Below are positions 55,533 through 64,000 of a stretch of 64,000 nucleotides of DNA, in pieces. Source of the stretch: Microbulbifer hydrolyticus (GTDB lineage: Bacteria; Pseudomonadota; Gammaproteobacteria; Pseudomonadales; Cellvibrionaceae). The number at the start of each line of letters is the position of its first letter. Within the stretch, counting starts at the first letter, position 1. The notes below the pieces were generated by a model. It had not been told where the DNA came from, did no database searches, and was given only the letters and a program-made list of their open reading frames with translations. A program made the position numbers and the translations under genes. The DNA lies in assembly GCF_009931115.1 (NCBI RefSeq), contig NZ_CP047491.1, positions 3,936,001 to 4,000,000 of the forward strand, given 5' to 3'.

Positions 55533-56792
55533 TTATTTCCGTTTCATGGACAGGAAGAACTCGTCGTTGGTCTTGAAGTCCTTCAGCTTGTCGATGAGGA
55601 ATTCGGTGGCGGCCAGATCTTCCATATCGTGCAGCAGCTTGCGCAGGATCCACACACGCTGCAGCTCGCCTTCCGGCATCAGCAGCTCTTCGCGACGGGT
55701 ACCGGAGCGGCGCACGTTGATGGCCGGGTAGACGCGCTTCTCGGCGATCTTGCGGTCCAGCTGCAGCTCCATGTTACCGGTGCCTTTGAACTCCTCGAAG
55801 ATCACTTCATCCATCTTGGAGCCGGTGTCGACCAGGGCGGTGGCGATGATCGAGAGGCTGCCGCCCTCCTCGATGTTACGCGCCGCACCAAAAAAGCGCT
55901 TCGGGCGCTCGAGTGCGTGCGCATCCACACCACCGGTAAGCACCTTGCCGGAGCTCGGTACGGTGGTGTTGTAGGCGCGCGCCAGACGGGTGATGGAGTC
56001 CAGCAGGATCACCACGTCTTTCTTGTGCTCTACCAGGCGCTTGGCCTTTTCAATCACCATCTCGGCCACCTGCACGTGACGGGCCGGCGGCTCGTCAAAG
56101 GTGGACGCAACCACTTCGCCGCGTACGGAACGCTGCATTTCGGTCACTTCTTCCGGGCGCTCATCGATCAACAGTACGATCAGGTGGCACTCGGGATTGT
56201 TGCGGGTGATGGCCTGCGCAATGTTCTGCAGCATGATGGTCTTACCGGCCTTGGGCGGTGCGACAATCAGACCGCGCTGGCCTTTGCCGATAGGCGCCAC
56301 CAGGTCGATGATCCGGCCGATCAGGTCTTCGGAAGAGCCGTTACCGCACTCAAGGCCGAGACGATCGTTGGGGAACAACGGCGTAAGGTTTTCAAACAGA
56401 ATCTTGCTGCGGGCATTTTCCGGCTTGTCGAAGTTGATCTCGCTTACCTTCAGCAGTGCGAAGTAGCGTTCACCTTCTTTCGGGGGGCGGATCTTGCCGG
56501 AAATGGAGTCGCCGGTGCGGAGATTGAAGCGGCGGATCTGACTGGGAGAAACGTAGATATCATCGGGGCCTGCGAGGTAGGAAGAGTCGGCAGACCGCAA
56601 AAAGCCGAAACCATCCTGAAGAATCTCCAACACCCCTTCGCCGTAGATATCTTCGCCGCTCTTGGCGTGACGCTTGAGGATATTGAAAATGATGTCCTGC
56701 TTACGCGAGCGGGCCAGGTTTTCGAGCCCCATGCCCTTGGCAATTTCAATCAGCTCTTCAATGGGTTTGGTTTTTAATTCAGAAAGGTTCAT
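55533..56792 (-). CDS. rho: Transcription termination factor Rho
   Basis: 419 residues, standard length without insertions. N-terminal helical domain, then the cold-shock-like RNA-binding domain ([23 protein letters not shown] in part), and Walker A PPKAGKT (179-185). Walker B is [17 protein letters not shown] and R loops follow. Hexameric RNA helicase that ends transcription at rut sites. trxA lies upstream, the conserved trxA-rho pair. Confidence 0.98.
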   Translation of the reverse strand: MNLSELKTKPIEELIEIAKGMGLENLARSRKQDIIFNILKRHAKSGEDIYGEGVLEILQDGFGFLRSADSSYLAGPDDIYVSPSQIRRFNLRTGDSISGKIRPPKEGERYFALLKVSEINFDKPENARSKILFENLTPLFPNDRLGLECGNGSSEDLIGRIIDLVAPIGKGQRGLIVAPPKAGKTIMLQNIAQAITRNNPECHLIVLLIDERPEEVTEMQRSVRGEVVASTFDEPPARHVQVAEMVIEKAKRLVEHKKDVVILLDSITRLARAYNTTVPSSGKVLTGGVDAHALERPKRFFGAARNIEEGGSLSIIATALVDTGSKMDEVIFEEFKGTGNMELQLDRKIAEKRVYPAINVRRSGTRREELLMPEGELQRVWILRKLLHDMEDLAATEFLIDKLKDFKTNDEFFLSMKRK

Positions 56793-57225
56793 ACCAATTG
56801 CTTTATTTAGGTTTCTTCTGTCAGTTGGCGCGGACGCACCGGAATTTTTTGAGGGGGGATTTGAAAGTTCGATCTTGATAATACCCGTATCGACTGGTCG
56901 ACGGATTAGCTGTCCGCACGCTACTCACTTGAACACAACCTGACTACAGGTTACCACTCACATTTGCACACTTGGCTTGGCGAAGGTGCCAGAGGGGAGA
57001 TCGTTCAACTTGAGGAGTTTGCGCCGGAGAGGCTGCGACGACAGCGGGGTTGGCGACTTGGCTCAGGTCTGGACTGAACAGTTACTTTGATTACTAGGCA
57101 GTATAACGGTACTTCGGCATCCTGCAAGGCCTATTTCCAAGCCCCTCAAGTCACCTGGGCCGACCAGGCCCGGATACGACACAGGGCGCCCCATTATTGG
57201 TAGGAAGCGCCCCGCTCAGGCCAGA
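56793..57225. other. trxA-rho intergenic region
   Basis: 433 bp with no credible gene. Leftward it holds a hairpin with GGGCGC/GCGCCC arms at about 57184-57215 just past trxA and another around GGGCC/GGCCC at about 57160. Neither has a T tract. The remainder should contain the rho promoter and leader, where Rho regulates its own synthesis in other bacteria. Confidence 0.5.
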
Positions 57226-57552
57226 TCAGATCTGGCTGTCGATGAACTCGGTCAGCTGTGCGCGAGACAGCGCACCAACCTTGGTGCCTTCCACATTACC
57301 GCCCTTGAACAGCAGCAGGGTGGGGATACCGCGCACATTGTACTTGGCGGCGGCTTCCTTGTTGGCATCTACGTCCACTTTGACGATTTTCAGCTGCTCA
57401 CCGTAGTGACCGGCCAGATCTTCCAGTACCGGGGCGATCATCTTGCAGGGACCACACCACTGGGCCCAGAAGTCCACCAGTACCGGGCCGTCGGCCTTGA
57501 GTACTTCGGCTTCAAATTCTGCATCGGTTACGTTGACGATGTTCGCGCTCAT
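57226..57552 (-). CDS. trxA: Thioredoxin 1
   Basis: 108 residues from the ATG at 57552 with AGGA seven bases upstream; the frame is open to 57651 but that is not family-like. Active site WCGPC at 32-36, cis-Pro in RGIPTLLLF, and [12 protein letters not shown] at the C terminus. General protein disulfide reductase of the cytoplasm. Confidence 0.97.
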   Translation of the reverse strand: MSANIVNVTDAEFEAEVLKADGPVLVDFWAQWCGPCKMIAPVLEDLAGHYGEQLKIVKVDVDANKEAAAKYNVRGIPTLLLFKGGNVEGTKVGALSRAQLTEFIDSQI

Positions 57553-57723
57553 AGTGCTTTCCTGTGGTTCTGTTTCTTCAGGCCTCGCTGACCTGCCGGC
57601 AGACATGATAAGTACGGCCAGCAGGCCCCGCAAGGCAAATGGGCTCGCCACCGTTGACGTTTTGTCTTAACAGTTGGCATTTCGACCTATATGAGGGCCA
57701 CCACCCGCTTTTCAAGAGTCGCC

Positions 57724-58986
57724 TCAGTCTTCCGGCAGGAACCGCTGTAGAACCTCGTCCACATAGTCATAGCCAAAGGCGGTGGTGGCGATGCTCGGCC
57801 CCAGAGGCTCAACCAGCTCCATTGCCTGCAACCGCGACCACGGCCGCTCGAGTGCGGATAGCGGCAGCCCCGTATAGGCGGGAAACGTGTCTGCGGGCAC
57901 CCCCGTCGCCAGCCGCAGGGTGTTCATAAGGAACTCCAGCGGCCGCTCCGACGGCGCCACATCAGTCACCTTCGGCAGCGGGAACTCCAGCCCCCCTTCG
58001 CCCAGGGCGCAGCCCAGTGCCAGGTAGTCCCGCGGCGTGCGCGTGCGTTGCGTGCGGATGATGCGGCCGCTCCCCGGCAGGGTGAACTTGCCGTGGGCAC
58101 CGGCACCAATGCCGATGTAATCCGCAAACGACCAGTAATTGAGGTTGTGGCGGGAGGCGAGATCGGCGCGCGCATAGGCAGACACTTCGTAGCGGCCATA
58201 GCCCTCCCCGGCCAGGTACGCCCTGCCGGCGCGCTGAATCGCAGCGATCTGCTCGGATCCCGGGGTTACCGGCGGCGCGGAATAAAACGCGGTATTGGGC
58301 TCGATGGTCAGCTGATACCAGGAAATATGCTCTGCGCCGAGCGCAACGGCGCGCCGCAGGTCCCGCAACGCATCGATCTCTCCCTGCCCCGGCAGCCCGT
58401 GCATCAGGTCGATATTGATGTTGTCGAACCCCGCCTGCCGCGCCTCGGTGGCGGCGGTCTCGGCCTCCGGACCGGAGTGGATACGGCCCAGGTTCTGCAG
58501 TTGCAGCGGGTCAAAACTCTGCACCCCAATCGACAGGCGATTGACCCCGGCACTGCGATAGCCGGCGAATTTGGCCTGCTCAAAGGTACCGGGGTTGGCC
58601 TCGAGGGTGATTTCAATACCCGGCTCGAAGCCCACCAGGGACTCAGCCAGGTTCAGGATGCGTTCGATGGCCAGCGGGGAAAACAGGCTCGGGGTGCCAC
58701 CGCCGAAGAATATGGAGCCCAGCTTGCGCCCCTGCACCCAGCCAAGCTGGCTGCGCAGATCCCGCTCCAGCTGATCCACATATTCGGCCTCAGGCAGCTG
58801 CGCGTCGGCACGTTCGGTTTGACTGGCATGGCGGATATCCACATGTGCGCCTGCGGCAACCGCAATAGCGCCGGTGGCGACCTCATGCGAGTTGAAATCA
58901 CAATACGGGCATTTGCGCACACACCAGGGGATGTGCACATACAGGCTGAGAGGCGGAAGCTTGAGGGCCGGGAAATCTTGACTCAC
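57724..58986 (-). CDS. hemW: Radical SAM haem chaperone HemW
   Basis: About 420 residues from a GTG at 58986 just after the rdgB stop; an ATG at 59019 overlapping rdgB is the alternative. The CxxxCxxC cluster is C22, C26, C29 (WCVRKCPYCDF), followed by GGGTPSLF and the HemW signature. Once annotated as coproporphyrinogen III oxidase, the family lacks that activity and delivers haem. An insertion of about 30 residues (AIAVAAGAHVDIRHASQTE...) follows the cluster. The rdgB-hemW pair is conserved. Confidence 0.92.
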   Translation of the reverse strand: MSQDFPALKLPPLSLYVHIPWCVRKCPYCDFNSHEVATGAIAVAAGAHVDIRHASQTERADAQLPEAEYVDQLERDLRSQLGWVQGRKLGSIFFGGGTPSLFSPLAIERILNLAESLVGFEPGIEITLEANPGTFEQAKFAGYRSAGVNRLSIGVQSFDPLQLQNLGRIHSGPEAETAATEARQAGFDNINIDLMHGLPGQGEIDALRDLRRAVALGAEHISWYQLTIEPNTAFYSAPPVTPGSEQIAAIQRAGRAYLAGEGYGRYEVSAYARADLASRHNLNYWSFADYIGIGAGAHGKFTLPGSGRIIRTQRTRTPRDYLALGCALGEGGLEFPLPKVTDVAPSERPLEFLMNTLRLATGVPADTFPAYTGLPLSALERPWSRLQAMELVEPLGPSIATTAFGYDYVDEVLQRFLPED

Positions 58987-58996
58987 GGTATTCAAC

Positions 58997-59641
58997 TCAA
59001 AGCAGCTTCTTGCCGGCATCTACATTATGGAGCTTGTCTGGCAACACCATTTCCTCGTGCCACAGCTGCTCGAATTTCTTCACCGCCTGGGCGCGGTGGC
59101 TGAGACGGTTTTTCAGCTCCCGCGGCAGCTGCGCGGAAGTGAGTTTTTCCGAAGGCACATAAAACAGCGGGTCATAGCCGAAACCCTGATCGCCTGCTGG
59201 CCGGTTGAGGATCAGGCCGGGCCAGTGCGCAGTACACACCAGTGGCACCGGATCTTCCGGGGTGCGCACGAAGGCCAGCGCACAGTGGAAGGCAGCGGTG
59301 CGCTTTTCCGCGGGGACGCCCTGCAGGGTTTCCACCAGTTTGCGATTATTGTCTTCATCACTGGCGTCGGCACCCGCATAACGCGCGGAGTAGATGCCTG
59401 GCGCACCATCAAGGGCATCCACCGCCAGGCCCGAATCATCCGCCAGCGCCGGCAGGCCACTGGCGCGGCTGGCATGACGCGCCTTGATCAGGGCGTTCTC
59501 AATAAAACTGAGACCCGTTTCTTCCGCTTCCTGCTCGAGAAATTCCGATTGAGGCAACACGGCAATCTGCCAGCCCGCAAACAGTTGGGAAAATTCCTTG
59601 AGCTTGCCGGCGTTACCGCTGGCGAGAACGATCTTATCCAT
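58997..59641 (-). CDS. rdgB: XTP/dITP diphosphatase RdgB
   Basis: 214 residues. Cleans non-canonical purine nucleotides from the pool. SGNAGK at 8-13, LADDSGLAVDALDGAPG (metal Asp), and GFGYDPLFYVP. It precedes hemW by about 10 bp and follows an intrinsic terminator. Confidence 0.95.
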   Translation of the reverse strand: MDKIVLASGNAGKLKEFSQLFAGWQIAVLPQSEFLEQEAEETGLSFIENALIKARHASRASGLPALADDSGLAVDALDGAPGIYSARYAGADASDEDNNRKLVETLQGVPAEKRTAAFHCALAFVRTPEDPVPLVCTAHWPGLILNRPAGDQGFGYDPLFYVPSEKLTSAQLPRELKNRLSHRAQAVKKFEQLWHEEMVLPDKLHNVDAGKKLL

Positions 59642-59660
59642 AAACAGAATTCAGGCTCCA

Positions 59661-59694
59661 AAAATAAAAACAGCGGGCATAACCGGCCCGCTGT
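59661..59694 (-). terminator. Intrinsic terminator of the metXW unit
   Basis: Leftward, a perfect 9-bp stem ACAGCGGGC/GCCCGCTGT with a 7-base loop is followed by TTTTATTTT. It separates the DUF4426 gene from rdgB. Confidence 0.9.
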
Positions 59695-59715
59695 CGTTTA
59701 ACGCTTCAACTTCCG

Positions 59716-60165
59716 TCAGTTTTTGTGCAATTGTCGGCGGAAGGTCAGCTGTTGTGAGCTGCCATCCGGCATGACCAAGTCGATGTTGAAAGTAAGGCTT
59801 TCTTCATTTTCAAAACGCAGGGGGGCAAGGTAGTAGACCGCATCCTGATCGCGAATTTCCTTGAACTCGAGCGGACGAGACTGCTGGATAAGATTGGTTG
59901 CATTACCGGATACGCCGGCACTCGTGCCCTGTAAATCACCCTTTTTACTGACGGAAATATTCACGAAGGCGCGGTCCCGTGCACGCACCAGGTTGTACTG
60001 GCGGGCCACTTCGGGAGGGATGAAATCACTGTTGAACACCGAGTAGGTCACCCGGTAGTCGCCAAAGTCTTTATGGCTTTCAATAATTTTGGCACCTTGG
60101 GCCGCAGCCGCAGCGGCCCACAGCAGCAGGGCCATGGAAAAAAATGAAGCAAACAGACGTTTCAC
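59716..60165 (-). CDS. DUF4426 periplasmic protein
   Basis: 149 residues. The GTG at 60165 has AAGGAGG five bases upstream, better than the open frame to 60222. Signal peptide KRLFASFFSMALLLWAAAAA with cleavage near AQG. The mature part (IIESHKDFGDYRVTYSVFNSDFIPPEVA) is the DUF4426 domain. Its place after metW is conserved in pseudomonads; role unknown. Confidence 0.88.
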   Translation of the reverse strand: MKRLFASFFSMALLLWAAAAAAQGAKIIESHKDFGDYRVTYSVFNSDFIPPEVARQYNLVRARDRAFVNISVSKKGDLQGTSAGVSGNATNLIQQSRPLEFKEIRDQDAVYYLAPLRFENEESLTFNIDLVMPDGSSQQLTFRRQLHKN

Positions 60166-60238
60166 GGCGTCCTCCTTATGTCCTGAAACCGGCCCCCTCC
60201 CGAGAGGCGGCGCGTTTAACAACTTTCTGCCTCTAATA

Positions 60239-60832
60239 TTAGCGAGTCAGATGGTAAATCGCCGTTTCTCCAAAAAGATTCGGCAAGAAATCCTTCAAAA
60301 CCCCTGAAACCGGGGATTCAGAGACTACCTGACGGTGCAGGATTTGCCAGCCGTGTTGCCGACAGAGCACCTCAAAGTCTTTGAAAGTACAAAAGTGAAT
60401 ATTGGGTGTGTCGTACCATTCGTATGGTAATAAGTCGGATACCGGCATACGCCCGGAAACCGCCAGGTGCCAGCGCGCCTTCCACTGGCCAAAGTTGGGA
60501 AAGGTGATAATGCACTCACGCCCCACACGCAGCATCTCCTCCACCACCAGATGCGGGAAGCGCAGCGTCTGCAGGGCCTGTGTCATCACCACGGTATCGA
60601 AGCTCTGGTCGGCGAAATTTTTCAGGCCGTTGTCGAGGTTCTGCTCAACAACATTGACCCCGCGCTCGATACACTTCTGGATCTGGTCCGGGTCGATTTC
60701 CAGGCCATAACCGCCGACCTGTTTTTCTTTGGACAGCCTTTCCAGCAATGCACCATCGCCACAACCAAGGTCGAGCACCCGCGTCTCGGGCGCAATCCAG
60801 TTGTGAATAATATCGAGGTCTTTACGAATCAT
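60239..60832 (-). CDS. metW: MetW methyltransferase-fold protein
   Basis: 197 residues. SAM-binding [14 protein letters not shown] near 20-33, then the class I methyltransferase fold. MetW works with MetX in methionine synthesis, though its exact reaction is unsettled. It overlaps metX by four bases. Confidence 0.95.
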   Translation of the reverse strand: MIRKDLDIIHNWIAPETRVLDLGCGDGALLERLSKEKQVGGYGLEIDPDQIQKCIERGVNVVEQNLDNGLKNFADQSFDTVVMTQALQTLRFPHLVVEEMLRVGRECIITFPNFGQWKARWHLAVSGRMPVSDLLPYEWYDTPNIHFCTFKDFEVLCRQHGWQILHRQVVSESPVSGVLKDFLPNLFGETAIYHLTR

Positions 60833-62052
60833 GCCGCCACCTCATTTTCGCGCTTGCTGCTTTTCTCGCTGGCGACATTGTTCATATATGCGGAAAACAG
60901 GTTTTCGTAACGCGCATTGGGCAGCAGGAAAGCATCGTGCCCCATGGGCGACTCCACCTCCGCATAGCTCACCGGGAGGTTCGCGTGCATCAGCGCGTCG
61001 GCAATCTCACGGGAGCGCTCCGGGGCAAAGCGCCAGTCCGAGGTGAACGACACCAGCAGGAACTTGCAGCGGGCATTGGAAAACGCTTTTACCGGATCAT
61101 CATCGTACTCGCGGGCCAGATCGAAATAATCCAGCGCGCGCGTCATCAGGATATACGTGTTGGGATCAAAACTGCTGGAAAAGGTATCGCCCTGATAGCG
61201 CAGGTAACTCTGTACCTGAAACTCAACCAGCTCCTCCACACCCTGCTTGAAGGTACCGGAGCGCAACTCGCGGCCAAACTTCTTGCCCAGGCCATCATCG
61301 GAAAGGTAGGTGATGTGTCCGATCATCCGTGCCACGGCCAGGCCATGGCGCGGCAGGGTTTCCTCTTCCAGATAGCGTCCGTCGCGGAAGTCCGGGTCGG
61401 AGGTGATGGCCTGGCGGGCGGTCTCGTTAAACGCGATATTCTGCGCAGACAGCTTCATCGCCGATGCAATCACCACGCAGTGGCGCAATCGATCCGGATA
61501 TTCCAGCGCCCAGCGCATGGCCTGCATACCCCCAAGACTGCCGCCCACCACGGCGGCCCACTGCCGGATGCCCAAATGGTCGGCCAGCTGAGCCTGGCTG
61601 TGCACCCAGTCGCGCGCGCGCAGCGGCGGAAAGTCCGGGCCCCAGGGCTTGTCCGTCTGTGGATTGATCGATGTAGGGCCGGTAGAACCGTGACAACCGC
61701 CAAGGTTGTTCAGGGCAACCACAAAAAACTTGTTGGTATCGATCGGCTTGCCGGGACCAATATAGTGATCCCACCAGCCGGGCCGCTTGTCATCTTCGCT
61801 GTGATATCCGGCGGCGTGGTGATGGCCAGAGAGCGCGTGACAGATAAGCACGCCGTTATTCTTGTCGGCGTTGAGGGTGCCGTAGGTTTCATACACCAGC
61901 GTATATTCATCCAGCACCCGACCGCAGGCCAGTTTGAAGGGCCCGGGGAAAGTGTGGCTCTGGGGCTCGACGATACCGACCGAGTTTGCCGGCAGTCCTG
62001 CCGGCTTTCCTGAACTGGGAGTTTGCGCTTCCGTGGTCAAAATCTTTCGCAT
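60829..62052 (-). CDS. metX: Homoserine O-acyltransferase MetX
   Basis: 407 residues from the ATG at 62052 ([14 protein letters not shown]); the frame is open to 62118. Alpha/beta hydrolase fold: [11 protein letters not shown] oxyanion region, nucleophile Ser in GGSLGGMQ, Asp in FTSDWRF and His in MGHDAFLL. It activates homoserine for methionine synthesis. Whether it uses acetyl- or succinyl-CoA cannot be read safely; the Pseudomonas MetX is a succinyltransferase. Translationally coupled to metW. Confidence 0.93.
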   Translation of the reverse strand: MRKILTTEAQTPSSGKPAGLPANSVGIVEPQSHTFPGPFKLACGRVLDEYTLVYETYGTLNADKNNGVLICHALSGHHHAAGYHSEDDKRPGWWDHYIGPGKPIDTNKFFVVALNNLGGCHGSTGPTSINPQTDKPWGPDFPPLRARDWVHSQAQLADHLGIRQWAAVVGGSLGGMQAMRWALEYPDRLRHCVVIASAMKLSAQNIAFNETARQAITSDPDFRDGRYLEEETLPRHGLAVARMIGHITYLSDDGLGKKFGRELRSGTFKQGVEELVEFQVQSYLRYQGDTFSSSFDPNTYILMTRALDYFDLAREYDDDPVKAFSNARCKFLLVSFTSDWRFAPERSREIADALMHANLPVSYAEVESPMGHDAFLLPNARYENLFSAYMNNVASEKSSKRENEVAA

Positions 62053-62185
62053 GTGGTTGCTGGGCGGGGCGCCAAGTTTACGAAAGGTAGGGGCGGGAGT
62101 ACACCGCAGTGACCCCATTACCCCTAAAGCGATTTAATGCGCAGGAGTGGACAGCGGGGATCGCCCCCACTGCCCTGGCAAACCA

Positions 62186-64000
62186 CTACGACGTAGCGGG
62201 CGCCTTCAGTGGGGTCACGTTATTGGCGACCGGCGCGGGTGGAATCGGCTGGGGCGCGGCCTGGGTCTGCTTGAGCAGATCTTCCAGCCCTCCCAACGCG
62301 TTGTGGTTGCGCACCAGCTCCTCTTCCAGCGCGCGCAGGTCGGTGCGCTTGCTCTGGGTTTTCTGCTTCAGCTCGGTGAGCTTGATCAAATGGCGGTTTA
62401 GCAGGTGCTTCTGGTACTGCACATGCTGCCGCAACGGCTCGAGTACGGAATCAAGCCAGCCATCCACCGCGGAGATCATCTGGCTGTACATGCGCCCTAC
62501 CTCGTTCGCCAGCGTCGCCACAAAGCGCTCGGTCAGGCGGTTGCGCCGGGCCAGCAGCAACTGGGGCGAGCGGCGCAGTTGCGCAGCCTGGCGATGCAGG
62601 CCGCGCAGCGCAGCGCGGAAGCCGGCAATATCCAGGTGTTGCTCGGCGGAAATGATGTTGTTCAGCGTGGAGCGGTCGTAGATGGCATCCACCAGACGGT
62701 TTGCCTGATCCACTTCGCGCTCAAGGTTCGCCAGCTGGTGTTCCACGCCGCCCATAAATCCATCGATGGCGCGGGCCAGGCCGAGAGGGGACCAACGCTC
62801 GTTCAGTGCGCGACGGGTCTCGTCGATGAGCTGCTGCAGTTGCTGGCTGGAAACCGGAGCCAGCAGTGAGGCGCGCTGACGAGCAAGCATGCGCTGGCTG
62901 GACTTCAGGGTGAGCAATTCCTGGTGGCAGAACTTGTGCTGCTCCTTGGCGGTTTGATGCAACTGCTTCAGCTCCTCGACCTGCTCCGGACTGGTCGCAC
63001 CGTGGCGCTTCAGGTGCTCAAGTGTGGAGCGGCCGCTGTTCAGGCGGCGCTTGAGCAAATCGCGGGTGTCCGCCATGAGCGTCAGCGCCTGATGCAGTGA
63101 GCGATGATTGGCCACCTTGTCGCGATGCTCCATCAGACGTTGCACCAGCAGCTTTTCAAACTCACCAAAACAGCTCTGCTGCAGCAGCACCGGATCGCGC
63201 TCGGCGCGGGCCAGCAATGCTTTTTTCGCGGATACGCCCACTACGTTTTCCTGTGGAAGGTCTAACAGCTTGCTCACCTCGGCGCGCATCTTGCGCAGCA
63301 TCTGCTCGGCGTCTTCGTCCGGGTCATCCCACAGCACGTCGATCTTGTTCAGCAACGCCATCACCGCAGTGCCGCGATGCTCTTTCAGCGGCACCAGGTG
63401 GGTCTCCCACATATTCAGGTCAGTCCCACTGACACCGGCATCGGCAGACAGCAGGAAAGCCACAGCCTGGGCACTGGGCAGTGTGGATAGGGTCAGTTCC
63501 GGCTCGTTACCGAGGGCATTCAGCCCGGGGGTATCGATGATGCGCAGCCCCTGCGCCAGCAGCGGGTGCGGTAGTGAAATCAGCGCATAGCGCCACGCCG
63601 GGATCTGTACCAGGTTGCCGTTGGCATCCAGGTGACGACGATCGAAGCCGTAGCGCGCGGCCTCTTCCGGGGTCACGGCTTTGCTGTCGGCGACCTTCAT
63701 CAGGGCATTGCGGGTGGCTTCGGCATCGTCCGGGTCGAAGTCAAAATTGACCCACTTCTGCGGAATGCGGCGAAAACTCTCGAGGCTGGTATTGGTCGCC
63801 AGGGTCTCGATCGGCAGCAGGCGCACGGAAGCCTGCGCCGAACCGTCACTGAAAATTTCCGTTGGACACATGGTGGTGCGGCCCGGGCGCGAAGGCAGCA
63901 GACGCTTGCCGTACGTGTGCGACAGCAGTGCATTGATCAGCTCGGTTTTGCCCCGGGAGAACTCGCCCACAAGGGCCACGGTAAACTGGTCTTCCACCAG
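62186..64000 (-). CDS. Dynamin-like GTPase (N terminus beyond window)
   Basis: At least 604 residues; the gene runs off the right edge, and the GTG at 63997 is probably internal. P-loop GEFSRGKTE, G3 DTPGLNALG, G4 NKID. Two long helical coiled-coil regions follow, with an Arg-rich middle, and an Ala/Pro C-terminal tail. Bacterial dynamin-like proteins remodel or protect membranes. It is 133 bp upstream of metX in the same direction. It differs from the classical two-gene dynamin pairs as far as can be seen. Confidence 0.85.
   Translation of the reverse strand: MVEDQFTVALVGEFSRGKTELINALLSHTYGKRLLPSRPGRTTMCPTEIFSDGSAQASVRLLPIETLATNTSLESFRRIPQKWVNFDFDPDDAEATRNALMKVADSKAVTPEEAARYGFDRRHLDANGNLVQIPAWRYALISLPHPLLAQGLRIIDTPGLNALGNEPELTLSTLPSAQAVAFLLSADAGVSGTDLNMWETHLVPLKEHRGTAVMALLNKIDVLWDDPDEDAEQMLRKMRAEVSKLLDLPQENVVGVSAKKALLARAERDPVLLQQSCFGEFEKLLVQRLMEHRDKVANHRSLHQALTLMADTRDLLKRRLNSGRSTLEHLKRHGATSPEQVEELKQLHQTAKEQHKFCHQELLTLKSSQRMLARQRASLLAPVSSQQLQQLIDETRRALNERWSPLGLARAIDGFMGGVEHQLANLEREVDQANRLVDAIYDRSTLNNIISAEQHLDIAGFRAALRGLHRQAAQLRRSPQLLLARRNRLTERFVATLANEVGRMYSQMISAVDGWLDSVLEPLRQHVQYQKHLLNRHLIKLTELKQKTQSKRTDLRALEEELVRNHNALGGLEDLLKQTQAAPQPIPPAPVANNVTPLKAPATS

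Overview
The window looks like chromosomal DNA of a marine gammaproteobacterium, probably Cellvibrionales (Microbulbifer-like). That placement is inferred from protein similarity, a GC-rich core, and gene order shared with Pseudomonas (pilMNOPQ-aroKB; pilGHIJ-chpA beside gshB-tonB-yqgE-ruvX; hemCDXY; metXW-DUF4426-rdgB-hemW). No tRNA or rRNA gene was recognised.

Layout. 1-6.2 kb: gltD and gltB (glutamate synthase), preceded by a large inverted repeat. 6.4-13.4 kb: a leftward operon pilM-N-O-P-Q-aroK-aroB (type IV pilus alignment complex and secretin, then shikimate pathway) ending in an intrinsic terminator. 13.6-16.3 kb: penicillin-binding protein 1A on the plus strand, sharing a perfectly symmetric bidirectional terminator with the next unit. 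16.4-27.6 kb: leftward twitching chemosensory cluster pilG-pilH-pilI-pilJ-chpA-chpC-like, with no pilK or chpB. 27.9-31.0 kb: rightward gshB, tonB-like, yqgE and ruvX. 31.1-35.8 kb: haem genes hemC, hemD, hemX and hemY. 36-37.7 kb: small leftward genes, some of which may be decayed cassettes.

37.7-52.8 kb is the striking part: a sedentary-integron-type cassette array. It has 30 attC sites and 30 cassettes, all coding leftward and visibly AT-richer than the core. No integron integrase gene lies anywhere in the window, so it fits the CALIN class (cluster of attC sites lacking an integrase). Seventeen attC sites are 144-147 bp, longer than the usual range, and carry an extra lateral hairpin with apparent covariation. 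About 24 of the 30 cassette products are predicted membrane, secreted or lipoproteins. Half of the cassettes take their stop codon from the attC core itself. One cassette gene (42104-42361) has no canonical start codon.

52.9-64 kb returns to GC-rich core: a small GG-W protein of unknown function, ubiD, an RRM RNA-binding protein, rho, trxA, hemW, rdgB, a DUF4426 protein, metW, metX, and a dynamin-like GTPase cut by the window edge. Starts were corrected from the longest open frame where the frame ran through an attC site, or where a better ribosome binding site or family length supported it.
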